From Chloroflexota bacterium (GTDB lineage: Bacteria > Chloroflexota > UBA6077), in the NCBI GenBank assembly GCA_021788565.1, contig JAJYKO010000041.1:1-14409 (forward strand): a stretch of DNA of 14,409 nucleotides. Direction: 5' to 3'. Below the pieces are notes generated by a model that did not search any database, was not told where the DNA came from, and was given only the letters and a program-made list of their open reading frames with translations. Of the stretch, positions 1 through 7,228 are shown in pieces; position 1 is the first letter of the stretch, and the number at the start of each line of letters is the position of its first letter. The position numbers were made by a program, and so were the translations under genes.

Positions 1-783
1 CTCCAGAGCCGCACAGGCAGACAGAAAGGACGAACAGGTCAGCCCGGGGCCCTCGTCCACCACCAGGAAGGTCGAGGAACCACTCCTCTCCATAAGACGC
101 TGCCGCAAGGTTGGTGCCAGGTTGATGAACCGCTCGAACGGGTGGCCCCGCGGCCGGACCGTCTCCGCCGTTGCCTCGATGCCCAGATCCCGGAGGGCAC
201 CGGCCACGAGCGTCGCCAGCGACGTCCCTATGCTGCGGATGCCGATCACGGTGTACCGGGTGCGGTCCGGATCCGTCTCGAGGACTCGGAGCAGGCTCGA
301 GAAGTACGATTCGGGGTAAAGCGAGTAGAAGGCGTAGCCCTCGGGAACCCGCACGCACATCCTCGGCGCCAGTCGCAGCTCCGCGAGCCGCGAGACCGCC
401 TCGCGTGCGGCGGCAAGGAGATCAGGTGTCGTGGGATGTGCCAATGCCGAGACCCGCGGGGTCTCCGAGACCCCGCGGGTCTGGTGACGGCGCCGCAGCG
501 TCTGCCACGATCGAAACACGCAGCGACCGATCAGGATGCCGGCCTCGGCAAGGCGATCCGTTTCGGCGAACGAACCGTCCGCCTCAGTGCCCAGGGCGTC
601 CGCCACCGCCTGGTGGATCTCCCCCAGTGCCACGGCCGCGCCCACCAGGGCCGCGTGATGACGCAACGCCCACTGGTGTCCGTCCTCGCCCCGTCCGTCG
701 CCGGCCTCGGCCAGCGCGCGCACGATTTCCCGCAAGACGGCTTCTGGATCGATCTCTCGCTGGGCGTCACCGTAGTACAGCAA
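1..783 (-). CDS. Phosphoribosyltransferase-like protein (partial, runs off left edge)
   Basis: An open frame of 261 codons without a stop continues past the window edge, so the C-terminus is missing. There is no ATG near the beginning. The likeliest start is TTG at 783-781, directly abutting the TAG stop (786-784) of the upstream gene, with GGAGG at 800-796 as ribosome binding site; this implies translational coupling. Residues about 155-195 read YTVIGIRSIGTSLATLVAGA, like the nucleotide-fold core of type I phosphoribosyltransferases, and the segment at 60-46 (VVDEGPGL) sits where these enzymes carry the acidic PRPP-binding loop. The exact substrate is unknown. Residues around 102-112 are encoded by the 451-481 palindrome, which may be an insertion. 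Upstream partner is a glycoside-hydrolase-like gene, so the pair may act on a sugar or nucleotide-sugar derivative (inference). The family call rests on motifs only. Confidence 0.6.
   Translation of the reverse strand, partial: MLYYGDAQREIDPEAVLREIVRALAEAGDGRGEDGHQWALRHHAALVGAAVALGEIHQAVADALGTEADGSFAETDRLAEAGILIGRCVFRSWQTLRRRHQTRGVSETPRVSALAHPTTPDLLAAAREAVSRLAELRLAPRMCVRVPEGYAFYSLYPESYFSSLLRVLETDPDRTRYTVIGIRSIGTSLATLVAGALRDLGIEATAETVRPRGHPFERFINLAPTLRQRLMERSGSSTFLVVDEGPGLTCSSFLSACAALE
451..481. repeat. 31-nt perfect palindrome inside a coding region
   Basis: Two 15-nt arms, GACCCGCGGGGTCTC (451-465) and its exact reverse complement (467-481), flank a single central base at 466. It lies inside the phosphoribosyltransferase-like gene and stays open in that frame, encoding roughly TRGVSETPRV. 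Such GC-rich perfect palindromes resemble dispersed REP-like elements. Only one copy is visible in this window, so dispersal cannot be shown here. Confidence 0.85.
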
Positions 784-1665
784 CTACCTCGCGTACCTCC
801 TCGCGACCTCCCGGCAGAAGTAGGCGAACTCGCCGACGTCCTGGGGCGGACTCGTGTGGCTAGGCACTATGCCCCGGCTGGGAGGCGTGAAACAGAGCGT
901 CACCGTCACGTCGAAGCGGCTCAGCTTGCTCATCATCCGGTCGAACCAATCCACCGCGTTCGGCCTGTGCCAGTCGGCCCAGCTGATTCCCGTCCGCAGC
1001 ACCTTGACCCCGAGTCGGGGAAGCCATCGACAGACGAGGTCGAGCATGTCGTCGTCCTCGTACTCCACCCACTGGCAGATCCCGGCCTCCGGTGGGAAGT
1101 GCTCCAGGGACATCTTCGGGGTCTCGTCGCTGCGCAGCAGGCCAAAGTAGAAGTGGCGGTAGTAAGCGCTCCCCTCGCTCTCTTTGTGGCGGGTTATCGC
1201 TCCCTTCTCCACCGGCAGGTCGATCAGCGAGTACCAGTGAACTCGCGGTACGAGGGGCAGCAACAGCTCCATCGTGCGCCGGAGTCCGAACAGCTGCACC
1301 TCCTCGGCGCCGAAGCTGGATGCCCCGACCTCCGTCACCCAGACGGGCCGGCCCGCGGCCTCGCGCATTTCCGCGATCTTCGCCGGCCACTCCTCGATCT
1401 GCCAGAGGTTCCAGTCGAGCGGAAAGCCGTGCAACGCAATGATATCCACGGCATCAGCTACCCCGAAGCGGCACATCCGCTCCGCGAAGTCGGGGTCGAG
1501 GGGCGAAAGGCCCCCGAGCACGCGCGTGACGCCCGGGGCCTCGTTCTTGACTTCCCTGGCGGCGTAAAGGACCATCTGCGAGAAGGTGGTCCACTCCGGA
1601 TCCAGGGTATAATCCCAGTGCGAGAGGTTGTTCGGCTCGTTCCAGAACTGAATGGCCTCGATCAA
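784..1665 (-). CDS. Glycoside-hydrolase-like (GH-A clan type) protein with circularly permuted barrel order
   Basis: This 293-residue protein starts at TTG 1665, with AGGAG at 1677-1673 (7-nt spacing); a TAA at 1737-1735 closes the frame upstream and no ATG/GTG lies between. Residues 8-12 (WNEPN, E10) match the acid/base strand of GH-A TIM-barrel enzymes such as GH39 or GH5, and VWVTEVG (E112) matches the nucleophile strand. The region 195-293, with LGVKVLRTGISWAD (218-231) and VTVTLCFTPP (253-262), looks like strands 1-3 that normally precede WNEPN. The protein ends at VARRYAR, just where an ordinary family member would run into WNEPN. I believe homologues annotated as beta-xylosidase/glycosyl hydrolase share this order, but could not check. 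No signal peptide is seen, so it is probably cytoplasmic. Substrate unknown. It is coupled to the phosphoribosyltransferase-like gene downstream. Confidence 0.8.
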   Translation of the reverse strand: MIEAIQFWNEPNNLSHWDYTLDPEWTTFSQMVLYAAREVKNEAPGVTRVLGGLSPLDPDFAERMCRFGVADAVDIIALHGFPLDWNLWQIEEWPAKIAEMREAAGRPVWVTEVGASSFGAEEVQLFGLRRTMELLLPLVPRVHWYSLIDLPVEKGAITRHKESEGSAYYRHFYFGLLRSDETPKMSLEHFPPEAGICQWVEYEDDDMLDLVCRWLPRLGVKVLRTGISWADWHRPNAVDWFDRMMSKLSRFDVTVTLCFTPPSRGIVPSHTSPPQDVGEFAYFCREVARRYAR

Positions 1666-1804
1666 GGGCGGGCTCCTGCTCGTCGCCTGCCCGAACCGTG
1701 GCAGGCTAGAGGTTGTTGAGAATGCTACTTCTTCTTACCATGGTCGGCAAGTAACATGCCAGTCCTTTGATGCGAAGTCCGCCCGCGCGAACCTATCCGA
1801 TGGA

Positions 1805-1916
1805 TGTAGGGGCGGGGCGCCGTACCCGCCCGCCGGGGTGTGGGAGAGGGCGGTGCTTCGGGGCGAGAGGGCCGCATCCCACGATGGGCGGGCCGGCAGG
1901 GCCGCCGGCCCCTACA
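1805..1916. repeat. Nested inverted-repeat (MITE/REP-like) element
   Basis: Terminal arms TGTAGGGGC (1805-1813) and GCCCCTACA (1908-1916) are exact reverse complements. Inside them are CCCGCCC (1825-1831) with GGGCGGG (1886-1892), then GTGGGA (1840-1845) with TCCCAC (1877-1882). The whole ~112 bp can fold as one interrupted hairpin. It encodes nothing convincing and shows no clear target duplication. It occupies most of the 317-bp divergent spacer between the minus-strand hydrolase gene and the plus-strand MBL gene. The remaining spacer shows no convincing promoter. Confidence 0.7.
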
Positions 1917-1982
1917 GGGTGAACGCGTGAAGGCGAGTTTCGCGATGACGACGGGGGATCTTGGGGAACGAGGCAGGACGGG

Positions 1983-2786
1983 ATGCAGGTCTGGTCTATC
2001 AGCAGCGGTAGCTCGGGCAACTGCTACCTGGTTCGCGAGGGCAATACACTGCTTCTTATGGAGGCCGGCCTCGGGATCAGGCGGATCGAGTTCGAGCTGT
2101 TGCAGCTCGGTGTCTCCCCCGCGCAGCTATCGGCCATCCTGGTGAGCCACGAGCACACGGACCACTGGGCCTCCGCCCTGGCCCTCGGCCGCCGCCTGCG
2201 AGTGCCCGTCGTGTGTACCGCTGGAACCTGGAAGGCCGGGGGCGGGCTCGACTCCCGATCCGTGGACCATGTGGCGCTTGCCTCTGGCTCCTCGCTCCGC
2301 GTCGGCTGCCTTACGGTGGATGCCTTCGCCTTGCCGCACGACGCCCGGGAGCCGGCCGGCTTCTTCGTGAGGTCGGGCGCGGCCGCCGCTCTCATGGCGA
2401 CCGACATGGGATTCGCCACCGAAGAGGTGGTGGAGCTAGCCAGGCAGGCCGACCTGGTGATACTGGAGGCCAACCACGACGTCGACATGCTGGTGAGAGG
2501 TCCGTACCCCGCCTACCTGAAGACCCGCATCCTTAGCGAGCGGGGCCACCTCTCCAATGAGGATGCCGGCCGCGCCATCCTGGGAATGGCCAACGGGCGC
2601 CAGCACCACTTCTGGCTGGCGCACCTCAGCCACACCAACAACTCCCCGCGCCTGGCCCTCACTTCCGTGCAGGATCAACTGCGGCGCGACGGGCTGACCA
2701 ATCTCAGCATCTCGGTGGCGCTTCGCGACCGCCGCAGCCTCTTCTGGGACTCCGACGCCGCCATGACCCAACTGCCGCTGTTCTGA
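1983..2786 (+). CDS. YycJ/WalJ-type metallo-beta-lactamase-fold hydrolase
   Basis: The 267-residue protein has the family's usual length. The N-terminal SSGSSGNCYLV is the typical first strand and loop. The metal-binding HxHxDH motif is intact as H56-E-H58-T-D60-H61. Further ligand candidates are H119 (LPHDA), D141 (TDMG) and H165 (EANHD). The C-terminal RGHLSNE (187-193) and LAHLSHTNN (212-220) are signatures of the YycJ/WalJ branch, known as a 5'-3' exonuclease implicated in mismatch repair and in the wal regulon of Firmicutes. The start is ATG 1983 with an AGGA-type site just upstream. No walRK genes adjoin it, so the cell-wall regulatory link should not be assumed. It appears monocistronic; no clear terminator follows. 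Confidence 0.85.
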   Translation: MQVWSISSGSSGNCYLVREGNTLLLMEAGLGIRRIEFELLQLGVSPAQLSAILVSHEHTDHWASALALGRRLRVPVVCTAGTWKAGGGLDSRSVDHVALASGSSLRVGCLTVDAFALPHDAREPAGFFVRSGAAAALMATDMGFATEEVVELARQADLVILEANHDVDMLVRGPYPAYLKTRILSERGHLSNEDAGRAILGMANGRQHHFWLAHLSHTNNSPRLALTSVQDQLRRDGLTNLSISVALRDRRSLFWDSDAAMTQLPLF

Positions 2787-2927
2787 GCGAGGCCGGTACT
2801 GTAGGGCAGCGCGCTTCGCGTCGCAGTGTCACGGTGGTTCACGTCGCTCCAGACCACGGGGGTGGCCCTGCGCTCCGTTCGACTCATGAAGCCCGACATT
2901 GTATGTTTTCATCATCGTAGTAGGGGT

Positions 2928-3126
2928 GAGTCTTCCGGAGCAACCCCCCCAAGTGTGAGCCGGGGGCCGGCAGGGGCGCGGCTTTCACTGCGGGAAGACT
3001 CAGTTCGCCATCGACCGGCGCGGCGAACCGCGAAGCAAGCAATGTTCGAGATGCAGCAAGGCATCTCACCGCGCGTCAGCTGCCATAGGTGGGGGCACAC
3101 TGCAGGTAACTTCACTGTTAGAAGTT
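2928..3126 (+). other. Run of four perfect hairpins; candidate structured RNA or leader
   Basis: This lies in the gene-free stretch 2787-3259. The stems are GAGTCTTCC (2928-2936) with GGAAGACTC (2993-3001); GTTCGCC (3003-3009) with GGCGAAC (3022-3028); GAGATGC (3048-3054) with GCATCTC (3061-3067); and AACTTC (3108-3113) with GAAGTT (3121-3126). Within the first lies a further GTGAGCCG...CGGCTTTCAC stem with a TT bulge, and its G-rich loop could pair with the CCCCCCC run at 2944-2950. I do not recognise a named riboswitch or ncRNA, and no convincing ORF explains the region. The strand is assumed from the downstream genes. Confidence 0.35.
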
Positions 3127-3154
3127 GATAAGAAAGCACTCAAGAGTATTGACA
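3124..3154 (+). promoter_or_regulatory. HspR-operator (HAIR)-like site with adjacent TTGACA box
   Basis: The HspR-associated inverted repeat has the consensus CTTGAGT-N7-ACTCAAG. Here GTTGATA (3124-3130) is followed by 7 nt and then a perfect ACTCAAG (3138-3144), matching 11 of 14 positions. A perfect -35 box, TTGACA, follows at 3149-3154. The -10 element is unclear (best 17-nt spacing gives TACTTA). Its place upstream of an hsp20 gene makes heat-shock repression by HspR plausible. The hsp20 start is ~350 nt away, which is long. Statement of the consensus is established knowledge; its function here is inference. Confidence 0.4.
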
Positions 3155-3259
3155 GATGCAGCAACATATGGTACTTAAGAATCGTTCTGGCGTGGGATAT
3201 CCACCTTCGGAAGTACAATCTGGGAAGGCACTTGGACCGGGACGAGGAGGTGGTGAGCG

Positions 3260-3358
3260 ATGTTGGAGGCAGCCCGCGGTATTAGCGGTGGCCATTCATT
3301 CGCATTGGCTATTGTTGTGTTCTCCATCGCCCTTGCTTGTGGGCTTGCTCTCCAGTGA
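3260..3358 (+). CDS. Small single-pass membrane peptide (32 aa)
   Basis: ATG 3260 is preceded by a perfect AGGAGG (3245-3250) with 9-nt spacing, and an in-frame TGA just upstream (3254-3256) leaves no longer start. The 32-residue product begins MLEAARGISGGH and continues as an uninterrupted hydrophobic stretch, SFALAIVVFSIALACGLAL, long enough to cross the membrane once, then ends in Q. It lies between the HspR-like site and hsp20, so it may be the first gene of that transcript. I do not recognise a family. The optimal Shine-Dalgarno plus membrane-helix composition argue for a real gene; no homology evidence was available. It could instead be a translated leader affecting hsp20. Confidence 0.5.
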   Translation: MLEAARGISGGHSFALAIVVFSIALACGLALQ

Positions 3359-3498
3359 CCCGAGGATCGGATTGAACTTCTTACCCATACAAACACGATG
3401 CCTGTTGAGCAGGCGGCCTGGATTGGTAGAACCGTGTAGTGTGACGTCCAATCCTGGCGAGATTCATGGATGACCAATGAAGAAGGAGGTAACGTGAA

Positions 3499-3960
3499 AT
3501 GGCTAGTACTGCGCTTACTCGCTGGAATCCGGCACGCGAGATCTCTACCATGCGAGACGTCGTGGACAGGCTGTTCGACGATAGCTTCTTCCGCCCCTTC
3601 CGCCTCTTTGACGGGTGGACGGGCCTCGGTTCAGGCTTTGCCATGGACCTATATGAGGAAGGAGACAACTACGTCTTAGAAGCTGCCCTGCCCGGCGTAA
3701 GGCCTGGAGACGTGGATATCTCCCTTCAGGGCAATATGCTCACGATCAAGGGCAAGGTGTCCGAGGCCGACGGCAAGGAGGGGCGTGATTATCTGGTTCG
3801 GGAACTTGGCAGCGGGGAGTTCATCCGGACGCTGACGCTGCCCGCGGAAGTAAACGCCGACCAGGTGAACGCCACCTTCGAGCATGGCATGCTCCGGCTC
3901 GTGCTGCCGAAGACGCCGGCATTCAAGGCGAAACGCATCAAAATCAGGAGCGGCAAATAG
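3499..3960 (+). CDS. Hsp20/alpha-crystallin family small heat shock protein
   Basis: The 153-residue protein is a cytoplasmic ATP-independent holdase that keeps unfolding proteins soluble. The N-terminus (TRWNPAREISTMRDVVDRLF, 7-26) is typical of bacterial class A Hsp20. The alpha-crystallin domain covers about 47-140, with VLEAALPGV (59-67) and the signature GMLRLVLPK (130-138). The C-terminal I-x-I motif used in oligomer assembly is I147-K-I149. AAGGAGGT (3483-3490) is well placed before ATG 3499. It is followed after 150 nt by an SPW-repeat gene and a shared terminator, suggesting a stress operon. A weak promoter TTGAGC (3394-3399) with TAGAAC 16 nt later is possible, in addition to the upstream HspR-like region. 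Confidence 0.95.
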   Translation: MASTALTRWNPAREISTMRDVVDRLFDDSFFRPFRLFDGWTGLGSGFAMDLYEEGDNYVLEAALPGVRPGDVDISLQGNMLTIKGKVSEADGKEGRDYLVRELGSGEFIRTLTLPAEVNADQVNATFEHGMLRLVLPKTPAFKAKRIKIRSGK

Positions 3961-4110
3961 AGAGATCCCGATCCTCTCGGGTGACCCTCCTAATGGGAGA
4001 AGCCTGCCCGGCTGTCGACTTTCAATGGAAGGTGAATCACGGAGTGCGGTGCTCTGTGGCAGCCACAAAAGATGTTGGGTTTGCCGGGCTAATCGAAAGG
4101 AGTTCTGACG

Positions 4111-4461
4111 ATGGCACCTTGGCATCGATGGCAAGATTGGGTGAATGTAGTGCTTGGCGTGGTTCTCTTTATCACGCCTTTCACCTTCGGGGCCACTTCG
4201 GTGCAGGCCGCAGCGTACACGGCCTGGGTCGTTGGCGTGCTCCTGCTCGCGGTAGGGCTTTACCTGCTGTCCAATCCAGAGAACACGGGCGTTGAGTGGG
4301 TACAAGTCATCCTGGGAGTCTTGCTGTTCATATCTCCGTGGGCTCTGACTTTCACCAATCTCACCCAAATGGCGTGGAGCGCGTGGATCATCGGTGTTCT
4401 GTCGGTGATCGCTGCGGGGTGGGTCCTGCTCGCCGAGAGGAGCGAGGTCGTCCGAGGCTAG
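4111..4461 (+). CDS. SPW-repeat integral membrane protein
   Basis: The 116-residue protein contains two copies of the SPW repeat, a two-helix membrane module of unknown biochemical role. Copy one (about 7-53) has WVNVVLGVVLFITPFTFG, where the SPW tripeptide is diverged to TPF; copy two (about 62-107) has VLLFISPW-type sequence with SPW at 75-77. Four membrane helices are apparent near 10-27, 35-53, 62-80 and 89-107. AGGAG precedes ATG 4111. The 150-nt gap from hsp20 contains a small CCCGA/TCGGG hairpin just after the hsp20 stop, but no T-tract, so read-through from hsp20 is plausible. The terminator at 4504-4540 closes the unit. Confidence 0.92.
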   Translation: MAPWHRWQDWVNVVLGVVLFITPFTFGATSVQAAAYTAWVVGVLLLAVGLYLLSNPENTGVEWVQVILGVLLFISPWALTFTNLTQMAWSAWIIGVLSVIAAGWVLLAERSEVVRG

Positions 4462-4503
4462 CAACGTCGCAAGTCGCCGACGCTCCGCTCCGTTGGGATG
4501 AGT

Positions 4504-4540
4504 CTCCTCGTGGGAGAAGCCCTCCCACGAGGAGGCTTAT
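4504..4540 (+). terminator. Strong intrinsic terminator-like hairpin after the hsp20-SPW unit
   Basis: A 13-bp perfect stem, CTCCTCGTGGGAG (4504-4516) with CTCCCACGAGGAG (4522-4534), encloses the 5-nt loop AAGCC. The tail GCTTATCTATCT is only moderately T-rich. It sits between convergent units and could also stop minus-strand transcripts. A short related motif, CTCCTAATGGGAGAAGCC, follows hsp20 near 3988-4005. The rest of the gap to 4737 shows no gene. Confidence 0.8.
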
Positions 4541-4737
4541 CTATCTGGGGCCATGATGAGTCCAAGGTGGCTGGACCGGCTGGGTCGCTCCGTGAGTTGG
4601 AGAACTGTCGCGGACTGGAAATCGAGGATGGCGAAGCCTTCGGAAAATCGGCAAGAAGGCAGTTCTCAAAGCCTGACGGAAACCGATAGCACAGTTGGTC
4701 GTCGGGGGTTCATACCCCACAGGACGGCTGGCCGGAA

Positions 4738-6081
4738 TCATCGGGCCAGGGGCAATGTGAAGCTGAAGGTGCTTCCCTTCCCGGGCTGGCTCTCCGCCCA
4801 GATTTTTCCTCCATGGGCCTCCACCAGCATCCGGGTGATGTACAGGCCCAGTCCCAGCCCCTCGGATTTTCTGGCCCCCCTGGTTCTATAGAACCGCTCG
4901 AAGAGATGGGGTAGGTCCTGCGGATCTATGCCAATGCCATGGTCGGCTACCGAAACCCGCAGATAACCATCCTTCCTCCTCGCGTCCACCACCACCTCGG
5001 TGCCAGCCTCGGAATACTTCAGGGCGTTGCTGAGTAGGTTGGTGAGTATTCGCTCCAAGTGATACGGGTCGGCCTTCACCCGCACCCCCTCGGGGATCTT
5101 CACCCTCACGCGTCCCACAGCCATCACGTTCGCAGCTGTTTCCAGCAGACGGGAGACCAAAATCCCCAGGTCCACCGACTGCCTCTCAAGCCTCAATTGG
5201 TTGCTCTCGAAGCGGATGGCCTCCACCAGGTCCTGAATCATCACGTTCATTCGCTTGGCGTTGGCAACTATTGTCTCTGCGCCTCTCGAGACTGTGCCCT
5301 GCTCACTATCTCGTGATGCCACCTGTAGCAGGTATTGGCCCAGAGCCTGAATGACCGCCAGGGGGTTTCGAAGGTCATGCGCGATGGTGCGTAGGATATC
5401 CTCCTGTTGCTCCAGTAGCTGGTGCAGCCGAGTGATGTCTGCGAAGGTGACCACGGCTCCCAACTGCCGATCACCGGTACGTATCGGCCCCGCGGTGGTG
5501 GAAACCCACACGGTCCCGCCGTCGGGTGGGTGGAGAACCAGGACCAGACTGCGCACCGTCTCGCCACGCAGTGCACGCGAGACCGGATCCTCCCCCGGAG
5601 CCAGGCGCTTGCCCTCAGGAGTCTCTGGAGTCAGCAGGGCAAGCTGCTCTTCAAGAGACCGTGCGTGGCTGGCTGGCGAGAAGCCAAGGAGACTTTCGGC
5701 TGTGGGGTTCATCCGAGTGATCCTGCCATTCACATCGTAGAGCACCAACGCGTCGGCGATGGAGGCGAAGAGGACGTCCCATTCCTCTGTTCGGCGCGCC
5801 ACCTCCTCGGCCAGTTTTCGCTCTCGCTCCACGGCCGGCTGCTGCGGGCCGTTGGCCTCGATGTCGTCGTTGTGGAGCGTGGAGGACTCCTTGGTCAGCC
5901 CTGGTATCTGCGCCTGCTCTTCCTCCCATCGTTCCTGACCGGCCTCCCGATCCGCGACCCACCACTGCATCTCCGTCAACTCGGCCATTGGGTAATCCCT
6001 CGGCTCGTGAGGTTCGGTTTGCATCCTCTTCCCAGAATTCCGCAGCCAGTTATCATTCTCGCCACGCATATCAGGAGTCAC
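4738..6081 (-). CDS. PAS-domain sensor histidine kinase (soluble, orphan)
   Basis: The 447-residue protein has a charged, probably coiled N-terminus (35-100), a PAS sensor domain (about 100-218), a HisKA dimerisation domain and a HATPase_c domain. H235 in [10 protein letters not shown] is the phosphoacceptor. The N box is [10 protein letters not shown] (348-357), G1 is DHGIGI (380-385), the F box is FERFYR (394-399), and G2 is GLGLGL (408-413), so all catalytic boxes are intact. No transmembrane segment is seen, so it senses a cytoplasmic signal. No response regulator is next to it. The start is uncertain: GTG 6081 and ATG 6069 lack a good ribosome binding site, while ATG 5988 ([10 protein letters not shown]) has GAGGG about 9 nt upstream and may be the real start. 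Confidence 0.9.
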   Translation of the reverse strand: MTPDMRGENDNWLRNSGKRMQTEPHEPRDYPMAELTEMQWWVADREAGQERWEEEQAQIPGLTKESSTLHNDDIEANGPQQPAVERERKLAEEVARRTEEWDVLFASIADALVLYDVNGRITRMNPTAESLLGFSPASHARSLEEQLALLTPETPEGKRLAPGEDPVSRALRGETVRSLVLVLHPPDGGTVWVSTTAGPIRTGDRQLGAVVTFADITRLHQLLEQQEDILRTIAHDLRNPLAVIQALGQYLLQVASRDSEQGTVSRGAETIVANAKRMNVMIQDLVEAIRFESNQLRLERQSVDLGILVSRLLETAANVMAVGRVRVKIPEGVRVKADPYHLERILTNLLSNALKYSEAGTEVVVDARRKDGYLRVSVADHGIGIDPQDLPHLFERFYRTRGARKSEGLGLGLYITRMLVEAHGGKIWAESQPGKGSTFSFTLPLAR

Positions 6082-6425
6082 TTATCGCCGGCAATCGAGC
6101 ATTGCATTGTCCAGAACCGAACTCCAACCTTCGAGAGTGCTCCGAAATGCCGCCCTTGACGAACCTCCGTTCGTTCCTGCCCAGGTCATGAGACCAGACG
6201 AAACCCGGACTGGAACGGTCGCAGCGGGAGTTCGCGGAAGCTGTCGATGAGGCTACGTTCGCCGCCCCGAGATCCATGTGTGAGGCTCCCTCCGTCGCCG
6301 CCCGCAAGATTCGCGAAGAAAACGGCTCGCCTTCGCGTCTGACAGATTCGGGGGCATCATTCCAGCGCCCCCGGTTCGCTCCAGACTTCCAACTTCTGTA
6401 CGTCAGTTGGATCGCCCCGATCCGG
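6082..6425. other. Gene-free gap between kinase and DUF2795 genes
   Basis: No convincing gene is seen. One perfect 7-bp hairpin, CGCGAAG (6312-6318) with CTTCGCG (6331-6337), lies about 90 nt downstream of the DUF2795 stop on the minus strand; its tail is not T-rich, so it is at best a weak terminator. No clear promoter for the kinase was found. Confidence 0.4.
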
Positions 6426-6656
6426 CTACCCGTGAGGCACGAGGTCGAAGAGAGATTGGAACTCGTTCCAGAGGTCACGCTCGGACTTGTACCATCGCTT
6501 TGGCAGACGGCTCAACACGTCCAAGACGTGGATGGGAGCTCCTCTGCGCTTCGCGATGTTGATGACGAAGTTCAGAGAGAGCGGCCACACGGGTCTTCCC
6601 AGGTACTTCCGCAACTCGTCTCTCGACAGAGTTGGCTGTTCCGTTGCCGTAACCAC
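6426..6656 (-). CDS. DUF2795-like small protein
   Basis: The 76-residue protein starts at GTG 6656 with a textbook GGAGGTGA about 7 nt upstream. The region 13-62 has the DUF2795 pattern: an LRKYLG opening (15-20), a middle helix VINIAKRRGAP (31-41), and the closing VLSRLPKRWYKSERDLWN (47-64), where family members carry a LxxLPxxxYxSxxDL motif. Members are short, cytoplasmic and of unknown function, often near stress genes. Codon content and the excellent ribosome binding site distinguish it from the overlapping spurious plus-strand frame. It is on the same strand as the kinase, but a 344-nt gap suggests a separate transcript. Confidence 0.75.
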   Translation of the reverse strand: MVTATEQPTLSRDELRKYLGRPVWPLSLNFVINIAKRRGAPIHVLDVLSRLPKRWYKSERDLWNEFQSLFDLVPHG

Positions 6657-6754
6657 CCAGTCACCTCCATAAAATGGTTGCGGCCCACCCTCCTGATAGG
6701 AAATGAACTTGGTTGGCCGGTTCTGAGTTTTGCCGCAGACGACATTATCAATCG

Positions 6755-6760
6755 ATTATA
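6755..6760 (-). promoter_or_regulatory. Possible -10 box for the DUF2795 gene
   Basis: On the minus strand this reads as a perfect TATAAT, about 100 nt before the GTG start. The best -35 candidate, TATTCA at 6782-6777, matches TTGACA at only three positions, so the call is tentative. An extra TGATAATG lies immediately downstream. Confidence 0.3.
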
Positions 6761-6975
6761 GGAATGGCGTAAGAACTGAATACGAAGAATGTAAAGACCG
6801 TGCGTGCCGTCCTGTGTACGTTCGAGTTTCATGGCAGGCAGTCGAGCGCGAATTGCGTGCACCACCAGCCCGCGCTTCTACTGACACCCGGATAGGCCGG
6901 TGGCGCGAGATATCCAGCCGTTTGTCACTCAGTATCACGCGCGATGACACCTACATATTTCTTACGCTATGCCTA

Positions 6976-7005
6976 TTCACTGCGCACGCTGTGCGGCGAT
7001 ATACT
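6976..7005 (+). promoter_or_regulatory. Possible promoter of the glycosyltransferase-GH130 unit
   Basis: TTCACT (6976-6981) and TATACT (7000-7005) are separated by 18 nt, matching the -35 and -10 consensus at 4/6 and 5/6 positions. It would give a ~210-nt leader before GTG 7229. The 6657-7228 divergent spacer otherwise shows no convincing gene. Confidence 0.35.
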
Positions 7006-7228
7006 TAGCAGCGATAGTCAGGCACTAGGGAATCTACCCTCTGCTGTGCGCCAAACATGCCGAGAAGGCCGGGGCTGTCCCGAACATTGGCCAGCAGGAT
7101 CGCCTCAAGAATGACCGATCTGGCCTGTCTGTCCTCGCCCAGCGTGCTTGTACAATCGGTGGTGAGGTGTCGCGTTCTGGTGCGGACAGCCTGGCCATGC
7201 ATTCGCTCAATGGCGAGGAGGTCGCCCA

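Noticed and set aside
142..1719. Long plus-strand open frame (525 codons)
   Set aside because: It is the antisense shadow of the minus-strand hydrolase and phosphoribosyltransferase-like genes, which have recognisable motifs; its own translation is Arg/Pro-rich with no family signature.
3138..3147. CIRCE operator (GCACTC...GAGT)
   Set aside because: Half-sites are separated by 2 nt instead of 9, and the second half is incomplete.
4620..4740. tRNA-like T-arm (GGGGTTCATACCCC) near 4700
   Set aside because: Only the T-arm-like hairpin is present; no matching acceptor, D or anticodon arms were found.
1983..6081. Link between the WalJ-like protein and the histidine kinase as a WalRK system
   Set aside because: The kinase has no membrane segments or WalK architecture, lies on the other strand, and is separated by the hsp20 unit; no WalR is present.
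6276..6761. Plus-strand frame opposite the DUF2795 gene
   Set aside because: The minus-strand gene has a DUF2795 pattern and a perfect ribosome binding site; the plus-strand product shows neither.
7005..7202. Minus-strand frame with an ACT-like phrase (LLANVRDSPGLLG)
   Set aside because: No ribosome binding site, only a short partial resemblance, and it lies in the promoter region of the glycosyltransferase gene.
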